Positions 12,282 through 24,670 are shown, counted from the stretch's first letter. The stretch is 64,000 nucleotides of DNA from Owenia fusiformis (GCA_903813345.2 CAIIXF020000011.1:30806166-30870165), one strand, 5' to 3'. Translations and numbers: made by a program. Notes: generated by a model from the letters alone, not told the origin.

Positions 12282-12287
12282 AATAAA
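12282..12287 (+). terminator. Polyadenylation signal AATAAA of the oxidase gene
   Basis: AATAAA lies 150 bp after the TAA stop at 12130-12132, in AT-rich sequence and followed by an A-rich stretch. This is the best candidate for the 3' end of the transcript. Confidence 0.65.
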
Positions 12288-12299
12288 CTTGACTTAAAA

Positions 12300-12847
12300 A
12301 ACAAATAGTTTGTGTACAAATAGTACTTATGAATATACGGCGAAGGGAAACTAATTGCATCGGCGTTTTATAGGTTCTGATAGTAGTCTCCTAAAGATGA
12401 TAGGTGACCAGGTATAAAAGGGTAGGAGGTCCTATCAAATTATGGTCCTACTCTCCATTGATTTATATGGTGACCTAAATACAACTCTTTCCCTCATTAT
12501 GTTATACGCAATCAGGGCCAGTAAGGGCCGTTGAGGAAGGGGACCATAATCCCTGGGGGACCATCATTTCTTTCACACCGGGCCAAATTGGACACCCTGA
12601 TCACAGTAGATATTTATACACTTTTTCTCCAAAATTCAGTGTTAGAAGAGTAACGTAATTAACACACAATTTTTGAAAAAGTCTAGAAATTTTAAGTGTA
12701 AATCCCATTTTAACAAAACAACGTTTGTGTTATTATTATCACGAATATTCCTTGTTTTATATTTGAATTAAGTAAATAAATAATCAATGGGTCAAAGAAT
12801 CAAAATGAAGAAGTTTTCAAATTCTCGTGGGTGTTACGGTAGAACAG
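12300..12847. other. Intergenic, no gene seen
   Basis: AT-rich, with short stop-ridden frames on both strands. No exon with matching splice sites and no clear repeat was recognised. Confidence 0.5.
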
Positions 12848-12993
12848 TAATGCCTGGGTCACATATGCTCCGATCCATCGCCCGGCGCCCGGCCGATTGA
12901 GTGTTTTGTTCAATATTGTATTCAATTTTGAACAAAATACTCAATCGGCCGGGCGCCGTAGTGAAAATCGGAGCATATGTGACCAAGGCATAA
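12848..12993. mobile_element. Hairpin MITE of about 146 bp
   Basis: A near-perfect palindrome. The left arm begins 'taatgcctgggtcacatatg' and the right arm ends 'catatgtgaccaaggcat'; the inner arms share 'ggcgcccggccgattgagt'. The loop is about 20 bp. The GC-rich arms stand out from AT-rich flanks. There is no ORF of its own. Confidence 0.8.
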
Positions 12994-13421
12994 CGCGAAG
13001 GCTTTTGAAATATCACACCTTCATATTTAATTTTAAACAATTTGTTTTAATAACTGTGTTCCATGTAACAAACAGTAAGCAGCACAGAGCACATTATTGG
13101 TTGAGGATGATTTTCTTTGCGATGATTTATAAATATGAAAATATGGGAGATAGATAAGTGAGTAAACAAGTTGCATCACGGATATAATCCTCTTGTACAA
13201 TAAAACGGAATAATTATAAATTCAAATAGAATGCAACTCATTGTCCCAAAGACCTCAACTGTTTTATGATTAAAATCTGCAATTAAAATGATCAGGTGAA
13301 ATACAATTCCTAGTATTGGCAAGTAAAATATTTGCATTATCAGTTGTTTTATTGAGGTAGCGGTTCAAATGATTAATATTGTTGTATAATCCAAGGAGTA
13401 CATAGAGATTATCCTATATGA

Positions 13422-13535
13422 GGTTCAGGATACTGGGATTATCCCGAGGCAAATATAATATATTTGCCCGAGGGCCGCAGGTCCCGAGGGAAAATATATC
13501 ATATTGGCCAAGGGATAATCCCAATATCCTGAACC
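13422..13535. repeat. Palindromic element with CCGAGGGCCGCAGG core
   Basis: The left arm 'ggttcaggatactgggatta' and right arm 'taatcccaatatcctgaacc' mirror each other around a core 'cccgagggccgcaggtcccgagg'-like segment (here split: cccgagggccgcagg, then tcccgagg). Similar palindromes occur at 13839-13899 and 23103-23176. A foldback MITE is likely. Confidence 0.7.
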
Positions 13536-13838
13536 GACTATAGGTTAATATGTTTATCCCATACCAATCTTGGTCATCTGGCTCACATTGTTCAATCGTG
13601 GAAATATTTTAGAATATTCATGTCCAGTTTCGTTTCTTGGCCGTGGTCGGATTTTCCTGTTCTCTCAAATATTCCGACATTTATTTTCTGGAATTTTTTG
13701 ATTGATTAAGTGGATGTTCCTTCCCTTTTTTAAACCATCAAACAGATCCCGATTGTCTGTGTTTTCCCCATTGTCGTTTACAGTCATTACGCGAACGTTA
13801 CAAATTATGAACAAATATGCGAGCGGAGATTATGACGT

Positions 13839-13899
13839 AGCGGGCAGATATACTATATCTGCCCGCTCGGAGCGGGACATAAAGCTATATCTGCCCGCT
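13839..13899. repeat. Palindrome of GCGGGCAGATAT units
   Basis: Three copies of the arm 'agcgggcagatat' or its complement within 61 bp, forming two possible hairpins that share one arm. It is a small structured repeat, with no gene. Confidence 0.7.
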
Positions 13900-14015
13900 G
13901 ATGAAAATATAAGTTTTTACAAACCGGCTTTATGTACCTGTAACACGTCCAAGTATGGGATAAAGTCTTATATTTGAGGTAAATCCTAACTCCTAGTAAC
14001 TATTTGAAAATGCAA

Positions 14016-15345
14016 TGATACGACGTCAGATACTGTACATCGCGGCATTTTACTGCATTTTTAATGCGTACTTACTTTTAAAACCGCAATATCTCGACAG
14101 CAAAATCATATTTTTCTACAATTTTTCGTCATCAGTTGAACACGTATGTCCATGAAATATTTTGCCTATCAGAATTCCATATAACTGATCTGGGACTTTT
14201 TAAATGAGAATCACGCAAGCCGTATTATGCGACTTTATATGCTAAAACCGGGTGTCGACTGTAACATTTTGAAGAAAAGTGATTTTAATTTTAAACGAAA
14301 AATGAAGATAACTTTTTCATTTCCCAACGGATCTTTCTCAAATTTTTACAATATTTAAATTCACCATTTTGGAAAAGACAAACAGATTCTGTGTGATGAC
14401 GTCATAATATAACAATGCTAACTTAACGCTTATATTTATGCAAAAAAAGTGTCGACAGGCAGAATTTCGTACCAACAAGATATATATTTTGATCAATTAA
14501 ACATTAAATCGTTCGAAAGGTGAATTATTCTTTTTTGATTCCTGAAAGGCATATCATATTCTATATTTTTATCAAAAAACTATATCATTTCGATTAAAAT
14601 TCAGTCTGTAAGAAGTATAAATTGAAAGAAATATGAAGTGAAGCCATGTGAAAAATTCACAAAATTACGTTTCATTTTTTGAGTTCAAATATTTCTAATT
14701 AAGGGATAAACATTCAAAACTTTCCAATGTTTCAGCATGTTCTTTTAAATATACCCCTTACTACATACAATTAATTTCATTTAATTTGAACCAGTATATA
14801 TTGAGATAGACATCGTTTTATCACCGCAACCCCAAGTGAAGCCTTTACAAAATAAGACGTTACGCCGTTAGCGTATTATATGTTCTCCTTTATTATTCAT
14901 TGCTTTAAATAAATAAAACTAAATATTCGAGCTAAAATAAATTACAAATAATGCATTTAACAATCCTTTATATCTTTCCGTCTGTGTTTATCAGTTGAAT
15001 ATGACAAGGGGCATTGTGAAAGAGTCTAGGAAGACGGTGCGACAACGAGAGCGCAGGGCCGAAAAGCGCGACAAAGAAGAAAACGGGTAGGGTTTGAAAT
15101 GTCTACTTTCTGGTGATTCTAATTCTGTATATCGTGACACAACCTTTTTGAATATAGAATTGTATTGAAGCGCACATTAATCTGAACAAAACTTGAGGTT
15201 TTTAAGAAGATTCCACGAATATTAAACCGTTTGCAATTACTTGGAGGAGCATTGCGCATATTTATCGCGTAAATCCTTGCATTTTGTCGGTAAAATGAAC
15301 AATTACACTGTTACACCGTGATGTACAGTATCTGACGTCGTATCA
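14016..15345. other. 1.33-kb segment bounded by 27-bp inverted repeats
   Basis: The left boundary 'tgatacgacgtcagatact' at 14016 recurs exactly in complement at 15319-15345. Outside and inside these ends similarity fades quickly. It could be a non-autonomous transposon or a pair of independent copies of a short motif. It contains the basic mini-ORF at 15001-15090. No target duplication was identified. Confidence 0.5.
14995..15090 (+). CDS. Possible short exon or mini-ORF encoding a basic peptide
   Basis: A pyrimidine-rich acceptor 'ctgtgtttatcag' ends at 14994. From ATG at 15001 an open frame encodes 29 residues rich in Arg, Lys and Glu (MTRGIVKESRKTVRQRERR and onward), ending at a TAG that overlaps a possible donor after 15088. 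It is GC-richer than its surroundings. No partner exon was found. It may be an orphan exon, part of the element bounded by 14016-15345, or chance. Confidence 0.25.
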   Translation: MNMTRGIVKESRKTVRQRERRAEKRDKEENG

Positions 15346-15399
15346 ATATGTTCTCTCAGCCATGCGTTATACATACCATAGATGAAGGGAAAACGTTAT

Positions 15400-15910
15400 A
15401 TTAATTTGAATTAAAATCCATGATCGAACTGTAGTTTATTTCAAAGAATGTACAGCTGTAACAAAGGAGAGTGCATTTTTTCTATTACTTTTAAAGAATG
15501 TACACTTGACAAACAATTAAATGTGGCACAAAAGACGATTGCTTGTCACATACAGTGCACTAAAGCTGAACTAATTAAACCCTATTCACTCATCCAATAG
15601 TTGAATAGTAAACACAAAAGAAATCAAATTTTGAACTGTACTTGGCCAGTTACATGCAATGCACTGAAGCTGAACTAATCAAACACAATTCTCAATACAC
15701 TTACCTCATAGTCAATACAAAAGAAAACATTTTTTCCAAGAATTGGATCATGGACCATTTACCGTTCATAAGACTCAGCGTGTGGTTTAAATTAGATAAA
15801 CCATTCGTATTGGGTCTTAGGAGAATTAATAGCCTCGGCCTGGAGGCATCGGTAATTATTTATCATAAAATCCAATTCTCTTATTTTATCCCTAACAAAT
15901 AAAGTGTATT
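15400..15910 (-). repeat. Dispersed repeat, reverse complement of 23330-23700
   Basis: Shares 'tgtggcacaaaagac', 'gcactgaagctgaactaat' and 'aaagaatgtaca' with 23330-23700 in reverse orientation. A second partial copy of the 'tgcactaaagctgaactaat' piece lies about 95 bp earlier at 15555-15580. There is no gene in it. The open frame at 15642-15902 shows no recognisable domain. Confidence 0.6.
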
Positions 15911-16303
15911 TAAAGTTTTAATAACAGCAAAATTTACATACAAACCAATGGGACAGATGCGAAGAACAACCGATTAGTGAAATGCCAACTATGTCCTGGC
16001 TCCCTTTATCAAGGGTTTTGACGATTATACAAAAGTCGTCTTTCAGATTCATGCCTCTGAAAATTCAAAATGTCCAAAATGTTCAAATGCGAGGATTCGG
16101 GTTAATTTTGATTTCTCTCCAAAGTTTGAATACCGGAGAGCTTGGGATTCTATAATCCTCCTTTGCAAGTTGTTTTGTGGTGAATTTATGAATTTTGAGA
16201 TCGGTATAAATTGTAAAACTTCAAATAAATCGACATGCATTTTTCATCCTTTTCAACCTGTTGACATATGTGACTTGGGGTGCAAGCAAAAAAACTGATC
16301 ATC
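15911..16303. other. Intergenic, no gene seen
   Basis: AT-rich sequence with only short frames and no recognised repeat ends. It could be the promoter side of the candidate exon that starts at 16304. Confidence 0.45.
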
Positions 16304-16411
16304 ATGAATCCGATAATGACGCTAATAACGGCGTTCCTGATCGCTGTGTATCTCGGGGGTTTTGAAGCTGGTGTCATATATGCAAAGCGGAATGCCGATG
16401 CTGTCATATCA
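16304..16411 (+). CDS. Candidate first exon encoding a signal peptide or membrane anchor
   Basis: ATG at 16304 opens 36 codons that begin MNPIMTLITAFLIAVYLGG and continue with a short segment ending ...AKRNADAVIS. A good donor (tca|gtgaga) follows at 16412. The hydrophobic core of about 20 residues followed by Lys-Arg suits a cleaved signal peptide or type II anchor. A LINE 3' tail begins only about 20 bp further on. The next phase-0 acceptor was not identified. It might belong to the gene that continues at 20155, or to nothing. Confidence 0.35.
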
Positions 16412-16431
16412 GTGAGAGAAAAGAGTAGTAA

Positions 16432-18400
16432 ACATTTTTTTTATTTTTTTTTATTTTGACATACGCTTTTTTAACAGCGGCACACTATTATTAGGTGCGT
16501 CAGTATTTGTAATCTACATATATATTTTATAAGCACTAAAAATGTTTACATAAAATACTACAGTTTTCTAGGGTTAAAAAGTGTTGCTAAAAACATCTTC
16601 ACATATTTATCAAACATATAAAAAATGTCATGCCCCCATTCCATAAAAACCTTATCACCAAGTAGTGTAATTAACCTATCATGAATGTTCGAAGACAATA
16701 AACTGCTACTTAAAATGGGAGAAACATATTTCTCTACATCGTTGTAAAAGTCGGACCTGGCTTTGGCAAAATGGGGACACAACATTAATCTGTGTGATAG
16801 AGTATCTCTCAAATTAAGATTACACATTATACATATACCATCACTTTTGCCCCACTTTTCATAATTTGTCTCAAGGCAGAAATTATTCGATCTTGCTAGA
16901 AATTTCATTTTAGATCCATAAAAATCAAGGTCATTCTTAAGGTACCTTTCGGTGCGGTTATGGGTTTTAACCTCCTTATATATATCAAGGGAGGGGTGTT
17001 CAGCTACCCTAGTGTGGAAATTATAAATGCTTTGTGATTGAGATATAGTTAAAAATGAGGGGTACCATTCGCTGTCATTCCGAAAAATAACATCATCTAA
17101 ACCTTTATCTCTTAAAATATTCCGTGCATTTGATGCAAATTTCCAATATGATTCTTTGCCGACTTTTAATAATTTTAGCAAATTCTGTAGGATTTTATGA
17201 GGGAGGGATGTAGTTGGTACATTAAAATTTAGGTAGTTCAAATAGTCAATTTGTCTTTTTTCAATCACCTCTGCTATCGGTTTCCAGCCTAAATCCCCCA
17301 ATATAGATTCACTGGCGGGTTTACTTTTAATTTGAAAAATGGCTTGGGCGGCACCATATTGAAATGAGGTAATTTTGGCAAGGCTTGACTTTGGGAGTAC
17401 CCAGGTCGGGCATCCATGCAGGATAGCAGGTGCCATCATAGAGTTGTAAATCGTACTTCCAAATTCAATGCGCTTGACATTACAATGTTTGGTTAAAGTA
17501 GAACTTAAATAATTTTTCATTTTCCTGGCCTTTTCATATAAATATTTCAGATGTGCAGTTTCTTTGAGACTTCTATTGAACATTACTCCAAGATATTTGT
17601 ACTCATTTACCTCTGGCAGTCTCAAATTCCCTAATGACCATACCTTTTCCGAATCAAGTCTTTTCCCTATTATCATTATCTTAGACTTTTTGTCACTTAA
17701 CTGAAATCCCCATTTAAGTCCAAAATTATTAGTGATTGTTAACATTGACTGGAGTTCTTTCTCAGATTGACCCATTAACACAATGTCATCGGCAAAAAGA
17801 AGACAGGGGATTTTTTTATCTTCAAAGGGCAGACCAAAACTGGACATTCTTAAACTGTCTTCAAGGTCTGTCATTACTATGGAAAAAAGGGTCGGGGATA
17901 GAATGAGGAGTCAAACCAGTCAGTTTCATATTGTCCAAAGATTACCTTGTTTGAAGTGTTAGAGTATAGTGATTTCAAAATCCTCCAAGTTTTACCTTGA
18001 ATTCCCTTTTCCCAAAGTTTTAGAAATAGCAAATCACGATCTAAAGCGTCAAATGCCTTAGAAATGTCAATAAAAGCTAAATAGGATTTGAGTTTCTTAT
18101 CTTTACGAAGGCTACATAGTCCTTTAAGGGAAAAGATATGATTTTCTAATCTTTTGCCTTTTTGAAATGCGCCTTGAAGGTCACCTAAAAGATTGTTTTC
18201 ACGAAGAAAGTCCATTATCTGGTTTTCCAACAGACTCGAGAATAATTTATACATATTGGATGTAATCGTTATTCCACGATAATTATTGAAAACTTCTGGA
18301 TCACCTTCCTTATGGAGGGGTTTGACAATACCTTGTTGCCAATCAAATGGAACATGAAGCAGTGGTAAGTTTTGCTCCTTAACAGTAAACATTCAACTTC
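16432..18400 (-). mobile_element. 5'-truncated non-LTR retrotransposon with reverse transcriptase
   Basis: Read on the minus strand. The first open part, 18392-17877, covers RT blocks 1-3: QGIVKPLHKEGDPEVFNNYRG, the GAFQKGK block and FIDISKAFDALD. The second part, 17874-16558, carries the catalytic FADDIVLMG motif near 17790, the thumb, and a terminal zinc knuckle CIMCNLNLRD...H....C near 16810. A frameshift near 17880-17915 separates them: the LSPTLFSI block is present in the other frame just before the second part. No apurinic endonuclease domain remains, so the copy is 5'-truncated and dead. The 3' end is an A-rich tail, seen as the T tract at 16434-16457 on the + strand. No target duplication was found by eye. 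Confidence 0.9.
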
Positions 18401-20154
18401 CAATATCCATTTAATCAAATCATGCACCAATTAGTACTTATAAGGTCATTCTTTCGGTTTCAAGGCACAAAAAATGATTGAAAAACTAAAAAAGCTAATT
18501 TTCAATAACTTATTACAATTTTATTAACAAACATTGATGCCTGCAAAGTATGACATCATGAATCTAGCTTCCTTTCGTCACCTAAAGGGGTCAGTAGTTG
18601 TTGGAAAGGTCTTACTCTAAACTTGAAAATTTTAAGTCTGGGATAATTTTTCAAAAATTCCGGGTTTCCGGGCTGTAGAAAAAAATCTAGTTTTTTTCGG
18701 GTATCATTTTTCTTGAAAAATCCGTAGCTATATTCAGTTTTTATATACTAAAATACGTTTTTCCAGGAATGAGTTTATTGCTTTTGAGGCATTTTTATAC
18801 ATGAATTATTTAGAAAGTACATAATTGGAGGTTACTAATGGATTACCCAGATGAATTTGATACGTTAGATTCTCACTGGAGTCTTGTCATTTACATAAGA
18901 GGAAGCAAACAATAAATCACAAGTTCAGTAGGAACAGATGCCCATTAGCAACCAAATTTTTCTATTTAACAACATTTTTTGTTGTGAATAGCCTAAGCAA
19001 AACGTCCATTCACTATGAAGTAAAAATAGACTGCATTTTATTTGGGTTTTTTTGGAGGTCAATGATTATGTGCATGAAAGCATGATAATTAAGACAATTG
19101 AACTTGGTGATATCGAGGCTGCAATCAACATATCGACATTTGAATGACGTTGACCTCATTTTCACCATTTTTACAATGTTTAATGCTTCTTTATAATGTT
19201 TCAATTAGTTATTAAAGGAAAACTGAATTGCTCTTAGATTAGTGTTCCCCATATTATTTCCCCAAAGGGAAATCTCATACTATATATCCATTGATTTCAG
19301 CTCGTTTTGGTCATCCAAATTCAGTATCTTTATAATCCCTTGAGCAATCCTCTTTTCCTTCTCAAAGCACATTCTAAGTATGCATTAATGTTGCCTTTTC
19401 AATGAAAACCAGGTCAATTTTTTGGAAAAAGTATTTGTTGACGGGTTCATTGCCCCTTTATTATCACTTATTCTGATGAACTTATTTATCATTATACATA
19501 TACCTTTCCTGGATAATGAATTGATATCTCATATGACTAACAAAGATACAGCCATCTTTACGCAGATACTTTAGCGGTTTTTTTCATTTGGACCTTGTCT
19601 ACTATTTAGTAGGTTTAATTAAACCACTTTTTCAAACTTTGATATTTTTTACCCTTTTCATTAGTTTGATTTTGCTCCCAAAAAGCTCTTCATCTACCAT
19701 GTAATGTACAAGGCTTTGACACTTACAATAACCAATCGAGGTTCTATATTCGATTGCGTGACACGATTGTAGGTTTATTGTTTCAATATATGACTCATCG
19801 TTTGCTTCAAAGGGTTTTCAGTTAATAAAGAACACAGAAGCAGATCAATGAAACTACTACCAGGAGAGCTTAAAAAATTCACAACAGACCTGGATCGTGT
19901 CTTATCTTATCGATTTTCTGCTGTTTGAACACCAATTGCCAAACAAATATAAAAAAGCAATCGTCCAGATGCTTTCATATCGACAAAATGTTACTATAGT
20001 ATACTACTAGTATTAACTACACCATATATGACACCATATCAGTTCTTTCAACTGGATCAAAGCAACTCATGAAAGTGATCCGTAAACACAGGGTTGGGAT
20101 AGGCCTTTTATTACACATGATAAATTAAAGTACCAGTACTATTACAAAACAATC
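18401..20154. other. Intergenic or 5' region, no exon recognised
   Basis: AT-rich, with no long open frame and no obvious terminal repeat. The frame of the next gene is open back to about 20086, so a 5' exon ending upstream is possible, but no acceptor with a good pyrimidine tract was seen. Confidence 0.45.
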
Positions 20155-23100
20155 ATGAAAGGAACAGACACAACAATGAGGAAGACAACAACAATAGAGG
20201 GGGATCGATCACCTCTTTGGACTCGGGATGAAACGTTCATAATAGACCACAACAACGCCACGAGGAATAACAAAACAAACTTTAGAAATGAGATCAATTT
20301 TAAAGAAACAATCGTAACAGATGAATACAACGATGTGCCCAGGCAAGACAGGCATGTTCCTGAAGATGCTCGAGTAAAAGATGAATTGGAAACAGAAAGG
20401 AAAGTTGATGATTTCATAAATACTCCGAACCTTCCATCCAGGCCTAGGGCATCAACAATAGGAAGTGATTACAGGCGAGAAATCCTGCAGCGTACTAATA
20501 AACGATTCAAGTCGATTAAAAAATATACGCAAATACCTGTATTAAAGCGAAACAGCTGGCGATCGAGATCTACATCTCATGCAACAAATCCAGGTCCTGA
20601 AATAAGCAGAGCAGACGAAATGTCGTCGTATTCAAGCAAATCCAGACGACATTCAAGTCATTATGTGAATTTGGACACAGCCGACAATTGCGATTCTAAA
20701 GATGATGACAACAACGATGATGAAACATTTTGTGATGATAAAGCACAGGGTGTTCTGAGAATAAAACGTAAACACCTACGAAGAAGGATTTTGAGCGACC
20801 CAGCAGAGTTGGATGATTCAAAAGATTCGTTACCAGTATCCATGCGTGAACAGACCTCATGTGAGTCGTTCTATAATAAGACAGCGGAGAAAGTGATAGA
20901 ACGGTATAGAAAACGTGCAAATTCAGATATCACAGAACTATCAGCAGCCACTCAACATTTTAAAGACATATACTCTTCAAATCATGATCACGAAAGTTCA
21001 GACATTGTTTACCTCAAGCATAATTTGCCTCGGAAACTGAGACCATTGTTTCCCGAAAGACCAGAGACAAAGCCTGGATTTCACGAGGACATGCCTCACG
21101 TGGAGATTAAGAACACCTCTTTAAATTCATCGAGTGATGATATATCGCCAATCAATACCTGCAATAAAAACTACAGTGCGGGTAATGAGCCAAAGGCTAA
21201 TCTAGAGACAGAAATTGCGTTGCGAACAAATCTTCCGGCAAGTAATTCTCGCAAGGCATTGATCCCCTTGAAAGGTTACACGCCGAATATTTTGGACAAG
21301 ATAGAGAGAGAGAAAACGCCATTGATAATGGACCATGGGTTGGTCAGAAAGGTAAGCACATTTACGATCTGACATGACGTACGTACACAGTTCTCACTTA
21401 TTATCGTGATGAAGCAGATTTGCAATATTCTGCTGGATCAATAGTCATAAATGTTTTGTTTCGTAAAATGCTGTTTATAGCTCTTTATTGATAAATATAG
21501 GCTAATTATAGAAAGGTGGAGTCAATTGAAATATTCTAATAAACAGAAAAGAGTATAAATGACAGATCATTAGCAACAAGGTTATCGATTGATAACATAA
21601 TATGTCAAAAATGGAAATCGTTCCAGCACATGGGAGCAATAATCTAATACAAAAAATGTATTTAACTAACCTATTTTGTATCGTTGGTAGTTTTCATACA
21701 TATATTGTGTATTAGTTACCATGGATACCAATGTATCATTATTTTACATTCAATAAACTTGAAACATCCAGGCACTCATTTAATCCATGTAATTTGCATT
21801 TCCACACAATTTCACCCAACTGATAATTGATTTCTTTCCATGAAGATGTTAGCGTGACCTCCTCTCCCATCTAGGGTATATTCATCAATACATAAACATG
21901 TTATGGAATCATGTTGGTTACTTAACACATTCTTCACCTCTTCTCTCCTATAGCTTTTGAATAAGATTTTTCTTGATGTTCAATAACGTCATTCCATTTA
22001 CAGGTAAATTCATAATAGATAATTACTATTATTGCTCTCACTGAGATGAGTAAACGGATCTGCCTGTGATTGAAATACAATATCATTATTTTCCGAATAC
22101 AAATAGATTTAAAGAACAATCCAACTGTGCACAGTTTAATATTAATACCACTTCAAATGTGGATTGTAAATGCCACGACAAGAATTTATTTTTGCTGCTA
22201 CTACTTGATTTTGATTCGTCGAAACTAAGGTGACGCAAGTTCTGTATTAGATTTTATCCGTCCAACTTCATCTTATACATTTTATAAACTTCTATAATAG
22301 GGTCAGGCGACAAGGGCAAAATAATATGTTAAGGTCACTTGAAAGGTCAAACATAAAAATAGGGTCAGGCGACAAGGGCACAATAATATGTAAAGGTCAC
22401 TTGAAAAGTCGATCATAAAAGTATGATTTAAAACGCAAATCAATTTGATCACGGAGTCAACTTACAAAACAAATATTCTTAAAGGGTTCCGATTAGCATC
22501 CCGTATAAAAACAATATGGCGGCTCCAGGCGAATCAACTGGATCAGTCCATTTTTAAGAAATAAGGGGAGTTCTGTAAAATCCAGTTTATTGAAATTGTC
22601 TTTGAGATAAAGTAATCCGTTTATAATGATTTTGAAAACGTTATCCAAAGAGTGATTGCGTTCAAAGAATACATGTACAACAGACAATATAAATCCTTGT
22701 ATTAGAAACCGGTTTGTCTTGCTTTATTTCATTTGTAGGATATTTCATATGCCAAGCTGTGTGCTATTACGTTATGGGGAAATTTAGATGCCAATTTTTC
22801 CTTATTATACACAAATAGAAGATCCTGAAACTTCACCCATAAATGTAGAATTGATTTGTCAAAATAAAAATCACCCTTTTATAAATGTGTGACGATCTAT
22901 AATATACTTATGCTATATAACAGTTAGAGGTGTTGACACAACGACCTCGAACCTGTGAACCCTTGAGTATTATTCCGGGATCGGGCCTTTTATACTAAAC
23001 GGTGAGCAACACCAGAAACGAGCGTTCGATTTGCTAAACGATATGCGTCACCCTTTAAGGCAGAATGAAATGTTAAGTAATGGAGAGACCATAAGCACTG

Positions 23101-24552
23101 GCTGTTAGATAAAATAATGGCCGAAGGCTCGGGCCATTATTTTACCTTAGAGCCAATACAAATGGTTTATCTAACTTAAAAGGCACATTGATTCTAATGA
23201 AAGGTAAATGGTTCATGATCCATTAAGCTTACACTTTACCATACTGTAAACTTTTATTATTTTTGTATTGACTATTCAATTATTGGTACTAGAGGTAAGT
23301 GAGTTGGTGAATAAGTGAGAAGGGTGTAATTAGTTCAGCGCTTCAATGCACTGCATGTGACAGTACAGGATAACATGGAGGAGAATTTGTACATGTAAGT
23401 TAGCTTAGCTCAATACTGTAGGTCTCAACACAAAATAATAAATTGTTTTATTTTAAAGAATGCACAACGACAAAAGAAAAGTACATGTACACAGTACATT
23501 TGTATATTGTTGTTTTTTTAAATGATGGAAATTATCAATATCTGTCAATAGTCTTTTGTGCCACACTGGTTTTTGATGGCTCGCCAAGTGTCCATTCTTC
23601 AAAAACAATCGAAAAAGAATGTACACTTTCTTTGTTACAACTGTATATTCTTTAAAATAAGCTACAGTTCATTCCATTGTGTTGCTACCTAAGTCATATA
23701 AGTTGGGTTTAACATGACATAAGTTATGTTTTTCTTTTACAGGGTTCTGGTCATCATACGACCGCAATCGAACCTCTCAGGCGTGTGAACAGTGAAAAGG
23801 CTCGTCCCATATCTAGTCGCCATGGTAACCTAAGCAGAGACAGACCGGCATCTGTAAAAGATAAAAAACACCCAAGGTACATAGTAAAATCACCATTCAA
23901 TAATCATTCAATAACCATTCAATAATCACCATTCATGTGAATCAACAATTTTGTTTTTATCAATTGCATGTTTACTCAAGGTCGTGTGATATTGTCATGA
24001 AACTCTTTTGCCGAGATTCCTGCAATCAAGAAACTACTTCAATTAAAACATCATATTTTTAAAGGGTACAAATTGCGCAAAAATGACTGCGTTTTTGCGG
24101 AGTGCATTCTGCATGTACCGTTCTTTAAAATGTTGATTGACATATTATCATGTGTTTAGAACCGCCATAACAGTATTATTATATATCTGTTAAAACCGAG
24201 TAAGAATTTAACAAACTCTAAGTGTAAACCTGTCATAAGAAAAATAGACCCTATATATCCCAAAACCATGATCTAACGTGAAAAGAAACAACGTCTTACA
24301 GGTTGTTTGTTTTTCATTTGCAGATCAATAGAACAACTCAAACAATGTTCAGCTGAGGAAATGGAAAAATTGAAAACGGGCAAAGAACCATCACGACAAG
24401 GAAGCATAAAGTCAAGAAAGTCCCTCGATCGCGCAAATTCACTACCTGATAGCGAGGCTGGGGCAGACGACAGCCAACTCTCAGAAATGATGTCACAATT
24501 AAAAACATGTCGATACCTAAGGACAAATACTGACTTAACTGAAGAAACATGA
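20155..24552 (+). CDS. Unrecognised basic, disordered protein; three exons, 519 residues
   Basis: Exons 20155-21351, 23743-23876 and 24324-24552. Donor and acceptor sites are canonical: aag|gtaagc, then ttttacag|ggt, then cccaag|gtacat, then catttgcag|a. The joined frame ends in TGA. The first exon encodes 399 residues. I see no known domain. The protein is rich in Ser, Arg, Lys, Asp and Asn, with several short conserved-looking Ser/Arg motifs (RRILSDPAEL, RKRANSDITEL, RKSLDRANSLPDSE) that resemble basophilic-kinase or 14-3-3 sites, and an acidic patch SKDDDNNDDETF. No signal peptide, membrane helix or coiled coil of note is visible. The start at 20155 is the first ATG after the stop at 20083. 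An upstream exon cannot be excluded. A cytoplasmic scaffold or regulatory protein is a guess only. AATAAA at 24671 suits a 3' end. Confidence 0.75.
22297..22421. repeat. Tandem duplication of a 62-bp unit
   Basis: The unit beginning 'atagggtcaggcgacaaggg' at 22297 is repeated at 22359 with only a few differences. It lies in the large intron of the unrecognised gene. Confidence 0.85.
23103..23176. repeat. Palindromic element with GGCCGAAGGCTCGGGCC core
   Basis: Outer arms 'gttagataaa' and 'tttatctaac' and inner arms 'aaaataatggcc' and 'ggccattatttta' surround the core. It is a small foldback in the intron of the unrecognised gene, of the same style as 13422-13535. Confidence 0.7.
23330..23700 (+). 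repeat. Dispersed repeat related to 8740-8830 and 15400-15910
   Basis: Shares several 15- to 20-bp blocks with both other copies, including 'gtcttttgtgccacact' and 'ctacagttcattcc'. It ends just before the acceptor of the second exon of the unrecognised gene. Confidence 0.65.
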
Positions 24553-24670
24553 TACATATGGGTCCCATCTCCTCAATTATAATACTTAATTGGTATATTG
24601 GTGCACCAGAAATGTATTACACGATCTTGCCGTAACTACCTTGATTCTTGCCTTACATTGATTCCGTCCT

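Noticed and set aside
13702-13977. 91-residue open frame
   Set aside because: It runs through the palindrome at 13839-13899 and has no domain.
20142-20417. Minus-strand frame rich in Ser, Leu and Val opposite the three-exon gene
   Set aside because: Antisense shadow of a strongly coding exon; no splice or promoter evidence.
22925-23015. Possible tRNA or SINE with a B-box-like 'ggttcgaggtc' on the minus strand
   Set aside because: No A box at the right distance and no cloverleaf could be drawn.
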